Of a stretch of 64,000 nt of DNA, positions 12,056 to 22,946 are shown in pieces. Within the stretch, counting starts at the first letter, position 1, and every line of letters starts with the position of its first letter. The position numbers and the translations under genes were made by a program. Source of the stretch: Culex pipiens pallens (Eukaryota > Arthropoda > Insecta > Diptera > Culicidae); the NCBI RefSeq assembly GCF_016801865.2, contig NC_068939.1:46338999-46402998 (forward strand). The letters are read 5' to 3'. The notes below the pieces were generated by a model. The model saw nothing but the letters and a program-made list of their open reading frames with translations. It ran no database searches and had not been told where the DNA came from.

Positions 12056-12215
12056 CAGTCCAGACTCGATTATCCGATGTTTCGATTTTCCGAAGGTTTC
12101 TATCGGATTTCGGATAATCAAAACACAAAAACATTATTTTTTGTGTTTTTTTTTTTATTTTCTTACTTTTAACATCAAATTCTAGTTCTGCAACCCCATT
12201 TTAGTCAAATTTGAA
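12056..12215 (+). mobile_element. Right-truncated copy of the 7808-8201 MITE
   Basis: It starts TA|CAGTCCAGACTCGATTATCC. The text up to TTCTGCAACCCCATTTTAGTC parallels the other copy, then similarity stops and the right TIR is absent. Confidence 0.7.
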
Positions 12216-12591
12216 TATTTCATTGAGATTGGGTCATACAAATTTCGGCATATTTATATGGTCCAATGTCACCCCTGATGACGGTAGGTTTAAAATTTTA
12301 CAATGATATACAATCACAAAATATTTTTGAATCGCAAAAAAATGATCATTTTAAAAAAATATCAACCTTCAAAATGCCTAAGACTTGACTTTAAAATGGG
12401 ATTTAAAAAAAAGGAATTTTCGATTGCAAATTTTATTTTGCAACTGAAAATATTTTTTTTAAGGTTTTCAAAAAGCCGTAAGAGCCACCGTGACCACCGA
12501 CACTAATATTCGGTTTTTCTTCAAATTGTAATACAATTTCATTTATTTTTAGTTTGAGGCACTTGAAAGACGTGAAGATAAACAATCTTAA

Positions 12592-13258
12592 GGAGTTACA
12601 TACATGTAAATCGACAAAAAAGTCAGGGGTTGGTGTGAGCACACACTTTATTTTTTTAATCTGTTTTCAGGGCATTTAAATATACATTTTCATCTATTAT
12701 CAAAATAAATTTTTAAGACATTTTATTGTATCATTGCCGAGATATAGCTATTTGAAGTTAGCAGTTTCAAAAAACGGGTGCCACTATATCTCAACACTGC
12801 CTTGACCAAATCGGCTCAAAATTTTGGTGAAGACTCGTTTAACCGGTCCTGTGTGCATGACGAAGGCCGATTTTCAAAAAACTTATTTAAAAAAAAGATA
12901 AAAATATTTTTGTGATTTTCATGTAAAAAATCGTCAGTTCTTGATTTTTGTATTTTTTTAAAAAAGCAAAATTAAGTCTTGAGAGTCTTCATCCCGAATT
13001 TCAGCCATTTTGGTCCATTCCATCTCGAGATATCGTGGCACCCGTAAGTCAACTCGGTGTTGCGAGAAAAACGCTCAGAAAGTTTGATAGTCCGCTTTGC
13101 GCACGGTAAAATGTTGAGCTTAAAATCGTCTCTAACTCAGTTAAATCATGAAATATCTTCATAAAACTTTCAAGGGTGATTTAAAATCATATTTTTAGTG
13201 GATTCAATAAATTTTCTGTAATATGAAATTTTGTGATTTTCTACATGTATGTTACCCC
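12592..13258. mobile_element. TTAA-flanked foldback element
   Basis: TTAA lies at 12588-12591 and 13259-13262. The ends GGAGTTACATACATGTA and TACATGTATGTTACCCC are inverted repeats. A TTAA target is characteristic of piggyBac-type transposition. The 667-bp interior has no coding potential. Motifs on cell-wide repeats such as ACTATATCTCAACACTG suggest an older composite. Confidence 0.6.
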
Positions 13259-13549
13259 TTAAGCATTTTTGTAATTTGTTTTTCGTTAATAGGTCGAATA
13301 CCGAAGCAAAAAAGGCTTTGTTTACCATTGGCTCTTACGTCTTTTTGAAAACTAATCCGAGATATGTTAATTTTTTTTCAAAGATCATAATTCATTCAAG
13401 AATTCTTAAAAACTACGGCACCAAGTTTAGCACCATTCTAAACTCAAGCACAAAAGATGCCCTAAAAATATCAAAAAAATTGAAAAACTGAAAATCCGTA
13501 TTTTTGAATTTTACTTTTTCAAATAAAAAAACGGTGTGTTTTTTTCTAA

Positions 13550-13730
13550 AAGTCTTTATCTAAACTACAACTTTGTTGAAGACACCACATCGATCGGAAA
13601 AATCCTTCTCTAAGCACAGATTTTCAAATATTCAAAGACTTGTAGGAAAAAAAACTAATGATCCAAAATAAAGATGCATGAACAAAGGCTAGACCAAATT
13701 TAAAAGAAAGCTTTGTTATAGTTTACATGT
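13550..13730 (-). repeat. Fragment of the AGAGCAGTTCTCTACG foldback family
   Basis: It contains ACTACAACTTTGTTGAAGAC followed by ACCACATCGATCGGAAAAAT, the diagnostic core of the family best seen at 34160-36314. Both ends are missing. Confidence 0.5.
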
Positions 13731-14937
13731 CGTGCTCTTGTTTTGTCCATTCCAGGTTTTTTTTTCTAATAAGATTATTTTCATTGCTTCTATTTCGGTG
13801 CTGGGATCTGGTTAATTCAGAGACGGCTTTCGCAATAACATTTTTTCTTTAATTACAGAGAATTCTTAGGTCAAGGGTTAGGGGGGGGGAAACATTTATT
13901 AAAACGGTTTTTTTTTCTTCGAAGCAAAGTCAAAGACATACGACATTTTTTTAAGTTGAATAATTCGGCCTGAATTGATAAATAATAGACAAACAGACCT
14001 CTCACCCCATTTACCCCATAAATCGGAAGGCTCGCCGGTTCTTTCAATAAATACACACCGAAGAATGTTGTTGCTGTTTGCTCTCGGAGGCAATTTTTTT
14101 TTCGTATTTTGTTTTTAATGACCCACCACTGTTTCGACAAGAGATGAGAAATATAAAAAAAAAAAACAACAACGCATACAGCCGGTTCCACCACGTAAAC
14201 AAACCATCGTTTACAGGTCAGAAGCCGGTTTTGGGTTTTTCTGTGGTGGCTCTCTGTGTGGTACACAGGTGAGCATGTCTGAAGGTGTGTCCCTCGCGGA
14301 CACGTGTGTATTTGCGCGGACTCCGGCGGTTGTGTTGTTCATACCGTGAAATGCGATTTTTACGATTTTTCTTATTATCTGTTTTGAAACCATCGAGACA
14401 TTGCAGAACCTTGTTGAGTTGAAGAAACGCAATGACACTTTTTTAACCCTAATGCGCATTGCCATAATGGCGTCGCTATAAAACGCCACGCTGGTTAATC
14501 CCAAGGTACTCCACTGATCACTTGGAAATTTTAATTCTTCAAACACTTGAGGGCGATAATTTGAGCGGTACTGTTCGCGACTTAATTAATCGACGTGTAC
14601 TTGTCAACAACTCGATCGTTCGATAATCGTCAATTAATTTACACGACCACTTTAAGAAAAACAAGATCTACCCAAGTGTGCACAACGTCAAGTCCTTTTT
14701 GAAGTGCACTGCACACATGTGCTCAAGAGTGATGTTCTACCCCGTTATCAGGCTGCTAAAAGTACCCCACGCAAACCAGCAAACCCGTGGACACACTTCG
14801 GGTCTATCAGAAGGCAGCTTCATTTTTTTAATAATTAAAAACGTCTTGATAAGGATTAACGGAGAGGGAAAATCACACGACTGGCGATGACGAATCGAAC
14901 AGGGGATTTCTAAAAGGAGAAATTGCAAATTTTTAAG

Positions 14938-15190
14938 GAAACTCCAACTTGAGCTAATAAGACCACTATTTTTGGTCAAATTACCTAAAAGTGCAAGTTC
15001 ATGGTGACCGAAAAAATTGTGGGCATTCTTCCGCAAGCTTCACGCTTGGGATAATTTCCGAGGTGACTGCTGCTAAGCTGATAGTGAAAGACCCCAGAAT
15101 GAGTGAGCAAATTTGGGAAATAGTGGCACGTAGACAGTGGACATGATGGGGATGGTTGGATTGCGAAGTTGGATATTGAAACGAAGAAAT
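14938..15190 (+). repeat. Local duplication, copy A
   Basis: It starts GAAACTCCAACTTGAGCTAA and is repeated in the same orientation at 16243-16504. The copies are nearly identical for the first 175 bases, including GCAAGCTTCACGCTTGGGAT, then drift. Function unknown. Confidence 0.8.
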
Positions 15191-15348
15191 CTAGTTTCTA
15201 GTTCAATAAACCAAATTTTCATTTTTTTTTTTGCTTTTTGAGTGTTTCTGGATACTCCTGACCCAAGGCGGTTTCAAAAACACAAAATAACCAAAAAATA
15301 AAAATTTTGATATTTGAACCTTTGAAAAAACCTCCAGAAATGCAGATA

Positions 15349-15510
15349 CAGTGGACTCTCTCGTTGTCGATATTGAAGGGACCGTCGAGAGCGGGAGTTA
15401 TCAAATTATAGAACGGAAAATCAAAGCAATCTATTTGAAGGGACTGAAAAATTAATTGACAGCTGGAGCAATATTGATATCGAAAAGATCGACAGCCAGA
15501 GAGTCCACTG
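15349..15510. mobile_element. 162-bp TA-flanked MITE (CAGTGGACTCTC ends)
   Basis: CAGTGGACTCTCTCG is mirrored by GAGAGTCCACTG. TA lies at 15347-15348 and 15511-15512. Internal GATATTGAAGGGACCGTCGA pairs loosely with the right arm. Pogo-like type. Confidence 0.75.
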
Positions 15511-16242
15511 TATAGCACTCAAGAATTTGAAATAAAAAGAAGAGAAATAAAACAAAAGTTTCAAAAAATCAGTCATTCAAGTATAAAATTCTTTTGAAGA
15601 CTTTTGTATTTTTTTCTTGTGCTGATTTTGAACACCCTTACGCAATGGAAAACTTTACTTATTCTGTTTTATTTATCGACTTCTTTAATTTTTTGTATTA
15701 CATAACACACTTGTCTATTTTGGTCCTAAACATTTTTATGTTATTTGGAAAAAATAGTTTAAATGCTCAAGCTAATTAGATTTGATAAAAACACATTATT
15801 TTGTAAGACATGTTATCTTGAATCAGCGGTTCTCAACCTTTTTCGACCAATTCCCCCCTTGGATTATTTTCAAGACTTTAATTTTCCCCTTCAATTAAAA
15901 ATTTAGTATCAATTTACAAAAATCATAATTTTGACTTTAATTTCTACTCTTGCAATAAAAGAACAAATTCTTAGCGATTTGTTTTAACAAATTTTTAATA
16001 ACTTGCTCATGGTAAATGGAGTGCAAATGTCTAAAGAAAAAATTAAACAGCCAACAAATCTTAAAGAAAAATCACTAACAAAAAACATCGAGAAAATTAT
16101 TTAAAAAAATAATGCATTGCCCATGTTTGAAAGAATGTCAATACAGCAAATTTTCGAAAACTGGAACAAAAATATTCAAGAACACTTCATGCTTCAAACA
16201 ATATGGAAAATCAGAGCAAAAGATTTAGATTAGATTAGATTA

Positions 16243-16504
16243 GAAACTCCAACTTGAGCTAATAAGACCACTATTTTTGGTCAAATAACCTAAAAGTGCA
16301 AGTTCATGGTGACCGAAAAAATTGTGGGCATTCTTCCGCAAGCTTCACGCTTGGGATAATTTCCGAGGTGACTGCTGCTAAGGTGATAGTGAAAGACCCC
16401 AGAATGAGTGAGCAAAATTTGCTGTAAGTAAGAAATATTGGTACGTAGACAGTAGACATGATCGAGGTTGTTGGATAACGAAGTTTGATATTGAAAACAG
16501 GAAA
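16243..16504 (+). repeat. Local duplication, copy B, next to a (GATTA)n run
   Basis: Direct repeat of 14938-15190. It is preceded immediately by GATTTAGATTAGATTAGATT. That run resembles the tail of the (TTAGA)-tailed retroelement seen inverted at 22311, so copy B may have been placed beside or by such an insertion. Confidence 0.7.
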
Positions 16505-16716
16505 TGTAGATATAGTATACTCTAAAATTAGATTATAGAAATAAAAAGTATAGACGGAATATGTTTGAGTTTTGAAAAAAAAGCCCAATTTTGTCCAATT
16601 GTTTCCAATTTTTGAATTTTTTTGAGCACTCTGAAAAACTTTACTTTACTTTACTGTTTTATTTTTTCTTCTTTTTAAACTTTTAATATTTCTATATGCA
16701 CTTGAATATTTGGCCT

Positions 16717-16888
16717 GTTCCACAACCTCCACCACAATTCTGGAGCAACATTTGAAAGATCGGTACGACATTGCTCTTACGGTCTTTCATTACACGCGTT
16801 TAAATGGGACGAAAGGCCGTAAGAGCAATGTCGTACCGTCCTTTTCAAATGTTGCTCCAAAATTTATCATTTATGGAACACGAGCATT
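16717..16888. repeat. Short palindromic element
   Basis: The inner arms TGGAGCAACATTTGAAAG and CTTTTCAAATGTTGCTCCA (about 16741-16859) enclose ACGACATTGCTCTTACGG and its complement. A weaker outer pair, TGTTCCACAA / ATGGAACACG, extends the hairpin. No coding potential. Confidence 0.6.
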
Positions 16889-17014
16889 TTAATATTTTTT
16901 TAAGTTCGTAGGTAAACTAATTTTCTGTTTTGAAAAAATAGTTGAAATGCTTATTTAAATTCTTTTTTTATTTACAACTACATAATATGAACAGTCTTGA
17001 ACTTATTACCATGA

Positions 17015-17860
17015 TTTTTTGCCTTCCTCACCTTACTGAGGAAAGGCTATAAAATCACTCGGAAAATGAACTTTTTAATTAGACCTCGTAGACCTACCTT
17101 CATTTGTACATATCGACTCAGAATCACCAGCTGAGCAAATGTCTGTGTGTTTGGCTGTATGTAGACATGTGTACCGAATCAATGTCACTGGAATATCTTG
17201 TCACTGGCTGAGCCGATTTTGACCGTATTGGCCTCATTCGACTCGTCTTGGGGTCCCATAAGTCCCTATTGAAATTTAAAAGATTTTGTAAAGCACATCA
17301 AAAGTTATGCTTAAAAAACTGCTGCATATTAATTTCACAATTTGCAAAAAAGGGTGGTTTTTGCATGAAAACCTGCCATATTATTTATTTTTAGAAAGGT
17401 TCTGTAATGACCTTTCTTGTGGATTAAGAATTTTCAAAATCTGACTTACCTATCTAAAAATACAAGCAGTTTAAAAAATGGTCTGAATTTACATAACCTC
17501 AAATGGTCGGGCTTGATCGCCACGAAAAAGCCGTGTAGAGGGATGCCATTTTCCTCAAAGGCGGTGTCTGTATAATCTTGATAAATAGTCTGTAGGTAGT
17601 CTGTTTTGTTTTTTACTCATCACTTATTTTTATTAGGACCTCTTACCCAGTCACGAAATATTCTAGCAGAGCTGGTTCTGCCAGAATCCTGCTAGAACGG
17701 TTGAACATTTTTGCTAGAATGCTGTAAGAATATCCAGCTCTGTGAGAACTCTGCTAGAATCCTGCTAGAACGTCGTGACTGGGTAGGTGATGCGATCACG
17801 TTAGGGGACTCTATAAATGGGAGGAAGGCACAAATCACCTAAAGGTGGATTAAGTAGTGT
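17015..17860. repeat. GCCTTCCTC dispersed element
   Basis: It begins GCCTTCCTCACCTTACTGAG and ends GGGAGGAAGGCACAAATCAC then CTAAAGGTGGATTAAG. GCCTTCCT at the left pairs with AGGAAGGC at the right. It carries a later 138-bp MITE at 17646. The family is common in culicine genomes to my recollection, but I do not name a superfamily. Confidence 0.5.
17646..17783. mobile_element. 138-bp MITE (CCCAGTCACGA ends)
   Basis: CCCAGTCACGA and TCGTGACTGGG are perfect inverted ends, flanked by TA (17644-17645, 17784-17785). Internal CCTGCTAGAACG and TCTAGCAGAG units repeat inside. Confidence 0.75.
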
Positions 17861-18387
17861 TTTTTTTCAATAAAATGGTTTTTGGATTTAAAATTAAATG
17901 TTATTAATCCCCCTTTAATTTCTCCTTAAAAATGGAAAAAGTCAAGGCAAAAAAGTCAGAGATGCTCAAAAAATCACATTTACATTTAATAAATCAAAAG
18001 TTATTTTGTAAGACATGTTATTTTTAAAACAAGCCTTACATTTGAAAACATCCTATTTGTGTGTCTTTGGGCATTGTTACTTGTTGACTACTTGATACTT
18101 GTTCAGAAATTTTGGAAATCTGGCTTGAAATTTGAATTATCTTTTTATGGAAAATGTGTACTAGCCTTATGATGACGACAATTTTATGGCTCATAGTTTT
18201 GTTTGCATCAAACGCTGAACAATCAACAACAAATCGACGAGAATAGATTATTTTCAACTAACAATTGCGTTTTTCTTGTTTTCCTCCAGCGCGGATAATA
18301 ACTCCTGTCCTATCGACCGTTGCAATCTCGCGGTGCGACTGAAAAACAAAACCGAAACAACAACCGATAAAGGGTGTGAGAGAAACG

Positions 18388-18644
18388 ATGACGTCGGTTA
18401 TGCGAATTGAGGATGCCGAGGTCAACCAGGAGCAGTACCTGCGCGGCCTGACCAAAACGTTCACCGGAATCGAGAAACCGCTGAAGGACGCCCCCCAGTG
18501 TGGCACGTTGACGGAACTGATTGCCGAGCTGCACAGGGTGTTCGCCGAAGATCGGGTCAACATCGAGTACGTGAACCATCTGATGATGAGCTACAAGAGC
18601 AACGCGGCGGAATGGCGAAAGTTTGCCAAATTCGATCGTTACAG
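18388..18644 (+). CDS. Cysteine dioxygenase, first coding exon (partial gene)
   Basis: The exon starts after acceptor TTTTCCTCCAG (18289), has about 98 bases of 5' UTR, an ATG at 18388, and ends at the donor TACAG|GTGAGG (18644/18645), splitting an Arg codon in phase 2. The 86 residues end in TLTELIAELHRVFAEDRVNI and EWRKFAKFDRYR. This matches the N-terminal helical part of animal cysteine dioxygenase (a TLxDLIxxLHxxFA... then EWxxYAKFDxYRY pattern). The enzyme is a cytosolic cupin that oxidises cysteine to cysteine sulfinate using Fe(II) and O2, feeding taurine synthesis and cysteine catabolism. The iron-binding His residues, the Cys-Tyr crosslink and the rest of the cupin fold should lie on later exons; I find none in the window, so they lie beyond 64 kb or in the gap. 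The N terminus is about 30 residues longer than in mammals. Codon use is GC-rich, unlike the flanks. The GTG reading upstream at 18376 is not a start. Confidence 0.85.
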
Positions 18645-18889
18645 GTGAGGAATGTTCTGTCCCACATTGACTGGGCAGCCCGCCGGCGGTTCGCTGGCGG
18701 ACCGCCAAACCGCTCTGGCGATCCGCCAGCGTTTGATTTGGCGGACCACGGGCGACCCGCTGGCGGATAAAATTTGCAACAATTTGGCGCACGATCAGTT
18801 TTTTTATCGTGACGTTGGTCCGCCAGCGACTCGCCCCGGGGTCGCCCAGGTTTGCCTTGAAATGTTTCACCCGCCGTTCATCCGCCCCA

Positions 18890-19790
18890 CATACGCCGTT
18901 TTGTATGGTTCAACCGCCCCTATAGGATGGTCCGCCAGCGGGTCGCCCTCGATAAGCCTCCTATAGAAAGTTCATCCGCCTAAAAAGCCCCAACCGCCGT
19001 GGCTCGCCCTCGACCCGCCTTTCATATACGGTTCGTCCGCCCCTGTAAGATGGTCCGCCAGCGGGTCGCCCCCGATCCGCCCCCTATATAAAGTTCATCC
19101 GCCCAAAAAGCCCCAACCGCCTTGGCTCGCCCTTGATGCGCCTTTCATATACGGTTCGGCCGCCCCTGTAGGTTGGTTCGCCTGCGGGTCGCCCCCGATC
19201 CGCCCCCCCTATAAAGTTCATCCGCCCAAAATGCCCCAACCGCCTTGGCTCGCCCTTGATGCGCCTCTCATATACGGTTCAGCCGCCCCCGTAGGTTGGT
19301 TCGCCAGCGGGTCGCCCCCGATCCGCCCCCCATATAAAATTCAACCGCCCAAAAAGCCCCAACCGCCTTGGCTCGCCCTTGATGCGCCTCTCATATACGG
19401 TTCGGCCGCCCCTGTAGGTTGGTTCGCCAGCGGGTCGCCCTTGATACGCCCCCCATATAAAATTCATCCGCCCAAAAAGCCCCAACCGCCTTGGCTCGTC
19501 CTTGATGCGCCTCTCATATACGGTTCGGCCGCCCCTGTAGATTGGTTCACCAGCGGGTCGCCCCCGATCCGCCCCCTATATAAAGTTCATCCGCCCAAAA
19601 AGCCCCAACCGCCTTGGCTCGCCCTTGATGCGCCTCTCATATACGGTTCGGCCGCCCCCGTAGGTTGGTTCGCCAGCGGGTCGCCCCCGATCCGCCTTCC
19701 ATATAAAGTTCATCCGCCCAAAATGCCCCAACCGCCGTGGCTCGCCCTCGATTCGCCATTCATACATATTTCATCCGCCCAAGCAGAATA
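18890..19790 (+). repeat. 123-bp tandem array (7-8 copies)
   Basis: The landmark TTCATCCGCCCAAAAAGCCC recurs at 18971, 19094, 19217 and 19340, exactly 123 bases apart, and on to about 19770. As 123 is 41 codons, a frame stays open from 19231 to 19872 giving a 41-residue Pro/Trp-rich repeat. The opposite strand is open in parts as well. I treat the open frame as a by-product: no start or splice signal, and it lies inside a GC-rich repeat. Confidence 0.9.
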
Positions 19791-20186
19791 CCCGTTCAGG
19801 TTCCTTCAGGATTCTGATAGTGTTTTTTCAAGTTCATCTAAAACTGAAAAAAACACAAAGTGCCTTATATAGAAATGCAGATCTTTGTAGATTCTTGTGT
19901 GCTGAAATTTAGAAATAAAACAAAAATATTAAAAAAAACATAATGTTCAAAAAAAATTTTGTTCTCAATACATCTTACGTGCGTTGTTAGTTCACTGAGG
20001 TGAAATGATGAAAAAAATAAAGAAACAAAATAATATATTGATAAGCAAACTTGTTGCGAAGATTTTCCATTTCCTGCAAATAATAATAATTATTAAACTA
20101 ATTCTTAAAAACTAAATTATTTAAAATGTTCATGTATTATTGGTACTAACATATAAACAGGCAACGTATTAAATGTTAACAATTCA

Positions 20187-20800
20187 TACTCTAATCTAAT
20201 CAAACACAAGCGCAGCTAATCCGAGGAAAGTATCCTAGTAGATTACACCCCATGTTCTTTCTTGTCATTCAATTTGATCATATATTGTATGGGGGAATGG
20301 TAGATATGAATATAAAAATAAATCTTACAGTGAAAAGATAAATACAAATAAGCAGTAATTTTGAAGATGATTCCGGGAAGCTGCAAAACAAACAACTATA
20401 ATTAAAAAGACAAATGCTCCAGATGGTTCCATTGCTGAAAGAAAAGGAATAGGATAAGGAAGGATATAAACATTTAAATAAATCATCTAGTGAATAGATA
20501 AATGTAGGCATTAAAATTGAAGAAGATTCCCGGAAGCTGGAAGAAAGATAATTATATTTTAAAGACAAATTCTTCAGATGGTTCCATTGCTATTTCAGTA
20601 ACTGTCGTTAGTTCATGAAATTTGATCATATATGGTATGGAGTAATGGTAGAAAAAAGGACAAGGAATAGGAATGATATAAACATTCAAATAAATCAAAT
20701 GAAGAATAGATAAATACATATAAGCAGTTCATTTATAAATGATCCAGGAAGCTGTAAAAAAAATTAAACACAATTTTAAATGATATTGTTGCCGCTGAAC
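20187..20800 (-). repeat. Retroelement 3' end with TAATC tail, plus a diverged triple repeat
   Basis: CTCTAATCTAATC (tail on the minus strand) is followed by AGCGCAGCTAATCCGAGG and TTCTTGTCATT, parallel to the better copy at 22311. Beyond it, 20308, 20465 and 20675 start three diverged units sharing ATATAAACATTTAAATAAAT, AGATGATTCCGGGAAGCTG-like text and CAGATGGTTCCATTGCT. Confidence 0.6.
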
Positions 20801-21499
20801 TGATAATTAAAAATAATTGAAATTACTTCCTACCCACGTCCTGCATCATGCACACCTGAAAAACGTCAAACAAAAGAAAGACAAAAATCGCTGCTGCACC
20901 ACTAATTGCCTCCACTGCTGGCACTGAACCCGCAACCTTTAAAGTGTTAACATTCACACAAAAAAACATTAACATTAATTGAGTAAACATTGGCACAAAA
21001 TCCGCTTTGTAAATGTCACCTCGATACTCTTCAAGAGGTTTCCCTGGGAAAGATATACTTTTTACCAAAATGTACACCAAATTTCCATACAAACATACAA
21101 AAAAGAACAAATCAAATCATAACAACAATGAAACATATCAAATTCTAAGTATTCCAAATGTTTGCACATCTGCCAACAATATTTATAAGGGGTGTCACAT
21201 AAATTACACCAACAATAACGATTATTCTTGCAAAACAACCTTCAATCACTATTTCAAATCTCGACTTTTTTTTGATTAGGTCCTATAAACATATGAAAGA
21301 CAATAGCTTATAGGACCTAATCAAAAAAAACTCTGGAAATGCACTTTCAACTGTTTGTTTACATAAGTAAACAATCTAAACAACACAACACTTCTCCCAA
21401 CACAAACTTAACAACGAAAATCAGCAGCCGCCGATTAAATAACAACACCCACCGAAGCTCGTTGGAAACTGACTGAAATGTCAAATTCGAAATAAATTC
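20801..21499. other. AT-rich filler with a short hairpin at 21264-21340
   Basis: The hairpin TTTTGATTAGGTCCTATAA / TTATAGGACCTAATCAAAA ends in AAAAACTCTGG, matching the ends of the 39413-39566 MITE family. Nothing else is recognised. Confidence 0.5.
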
Positions 21500-21787
21500 C
21501 TTCAGATGCAAACCGCCACGGCAATCAGCCTTTGGCTCGCCGCGGCGATTGAGGGGCGAACGATATTGAAACATTTCAGCGATCAGTTTGAACCGCCCAG
21601 GCGATGCGCCCATGGCACGCCAAGGCGGATGGAGGGCGGACGAAATTGAAAAATTTCAAATGTCAAATTTCAACCGCCCAGGCGGCCCGCCCTCGGTCCG
21701 CCAGGGCGGTTCTAGGGCGGACCACACGATCAGTAACGGCCGCCGATGCGTAACGTCCGCACTGAGTTAATGTGGGGTATAACTGTA

Positions 21788-21887
21788 NNNNNNNNNNNNN
21801 NNNNNNNNNNNNNNNNNNNNNNNNNNNNNNNNNNNNNNNNNNNNNNNNNNNNNNNNNNNNNNNNNNNNNNNNNNNNNNNNNNNNNNN
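21788..21887. other. Assembly gap (100 N)
   Basis: Exactly 100 N, the usual placeholder for a gap of unknown size. It follows a GC-rich element end, so missing repeat copies or exons are possible. Confidence 0.98.
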
Positions 21888-22286
21888 CAACGACAGCAGC
21901 AGTAATGGCCTTTTGCAAACATCATCGACTGGAACGCGCGGAGACCGGGGAAACGGAAACAGACACCAGCCATTATGCAAATTTTCCGTGCCAAAGTCGT
22001 ACTTTGGTGGTGCTGGTGGAGGTGCATTGTCTTTTGCTGCTGATCTGCAACAGGAACACTGAACACACTTTGGTGTGGGTGTGTTATCATCAGCAAGGGA
22101 AGGACTCGTTTAAGGATGCAAACTCCGCTGGGAATTGGATCTGCTGGTGACAACATGTGTTGGATTGAGGTTATTTTTAATTTCTGAATACATTTAAACT
22201 GAATGAGTAAACAAAATTCAACTTAGGATATCGTCTGTTGTGTGCTATCTTGTGACAACGACCATTTAGTACTTTTCGAGAAAATC
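21888..22286. other. Unique sequence after the gap, unclassified
   Basis: Moderately GC-rich to about 22150 (CAACGACAGCAGCAGTAATG at the start), with open frames on both strands. I see no clear splice-bounded exon and no family resemblance. Confidence 0.4.
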
Positions 22287-22310
22287 GATTTTAAAGATTG
22301 TTGGTAAATT

Positions 22311-22922
22311 CTAATCTAATCTAATCTAATCAGACCCTAGCGCAGCCAATCTTTCGAAGGGATCCTGGAGAGTGCCTTAGGTTAGATGACGCCTAGCACT
22401 CTTCTTGTCATTTATTAACATTTGTAGTGCACCATTGCATCGGAATGCATTGAAACATCACAAGCGTTAAAGCGGCCAGGCCTACTGCGTAAAGCCGTAT
22501 CGCAGAGATGATCCGTAATTGGGTTGAGTTTGAGCACAGAGTGTTCGAACAACAACACAATTCTGAATCGACAGGGGAGGAAGAAGCGTGGGGAAACACC
22601 ACCATACGCTCCGAGATTTGGTTGTATTCGTTGGGAGCACCATGCTAAGAAGGTTTGGTACTCCGGGACCCTCTGGGATGGGACATTGTATTTCCACGAA
22701 TGCCCTGGACACTATTTGCCGTGGTTATAGCGCCACAACTCGCTCTCTGTAACAGTAGTCCTAATTCCAGTCCAAGCTTACCAAGTCGTCATGGCCTAAT
22801 GGTTAGCATTTTTGCTTACCAACCCAAAGGACGGAGGATCGAACCCCGCCTCGAGCGACTTTGATTTTTCGTTCATATTCATCATTTCAAATTCTGTGTA
22901 CTTAACTTTCTCGTTGGGAGCA
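22311..22922 (-). mobile_element. (TTAGA)-tailed retroinsertion with 24-bp target duplication
   Basis: A perfect 24-bp direct repeat (22287-22310 and 22923-22946, starting GATTTTAAAGATTGTTGG) brackets the insertion. The plus-strand left edge is CTAATCTAATCTAATCTAAT, that is a (GATTA)n tail on the minus strand, so the element was reverse-transcribed in that orientation. Next come AGCGCAGCCAATCTTTCGAA and TTCTTGTCATT, shared with 20187. The minus-strand start is TGCTCCCAACGA. A later insertion (22640-22910) splits it; without that the element is about 330 bases. Tailed ends plus a target duplication are the mark of non-LTR-driven retroposition. Confidence 0.8.
22640..22910 (+). mobile_element. 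tRNA-like SINE nested in the tailed retroinsertion
   Basis: The 12-bp repeat TCGTTGGGAGCA lies on both sides (22628-22639 and 22911-22922). A tRNA-like domain at about 22786-22862 has A box TGGCCTAATGG and B box GGATCGAACCC, and GTCG / CGAC can pair as an acceptor-like stem. The downstream text GATTTTTCGTTCATATTCAT resembles that after the tRNA-like unit at 51345. Some 140 bases precede the tRNA part, so the structure is composite. Confidence 0.6.
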
Positions 22923-22946
22923 GATTTTAAAGATTGTTGGTAAATT

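Larger units (their letters stand above)
10946..18289 (+). other. Probable first intron of the cysteine dioxygenase gene
   Basis: It lies between donor GTAAAT (10946) and acceptor TTTTCCTCCAG (ends 18289). It is AT-rich and loaded with small elements described separately. The stretches 13731-14937 and 15511-16242 show no recognised repeat or exon. Confidence 0.45.
18661..21774. mobile_element. GC-rich element with inverted CCCACATT ends inside the gene
   Basis: CCCACATTGACTGGGC at 18661 is mirrored near 21774 (GAGTTAATGTGGGG). CCGCC / GGCGG-rich blocks follow at both ends: 18675-18860 and 21500-21730, including CCGCCCAGGCGG. Inside are a 123-bp tandem array (18890-19790), a retroelement 3' end (20187 on) and AT-rich filler. 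No target duplication could be fixed. The left end starts only 16 bases after the coding exon's donor. No transposase frame is seen. Confidence 0.45.

Noticed and set aside
14470..14520. TATAAA at 14477 with downstream CCACTGATCA as a promoter
   Set aside because: A lone TATA motif in an AT-rich intron; no initiator match, leader or exon nearby.
18376..18387. Upstream extension of the cysteine dioxygenase frame to 18376
   Set aside because: The codon there is GTG; the first ATG is 18388, downstream of a normal 5' UTR.
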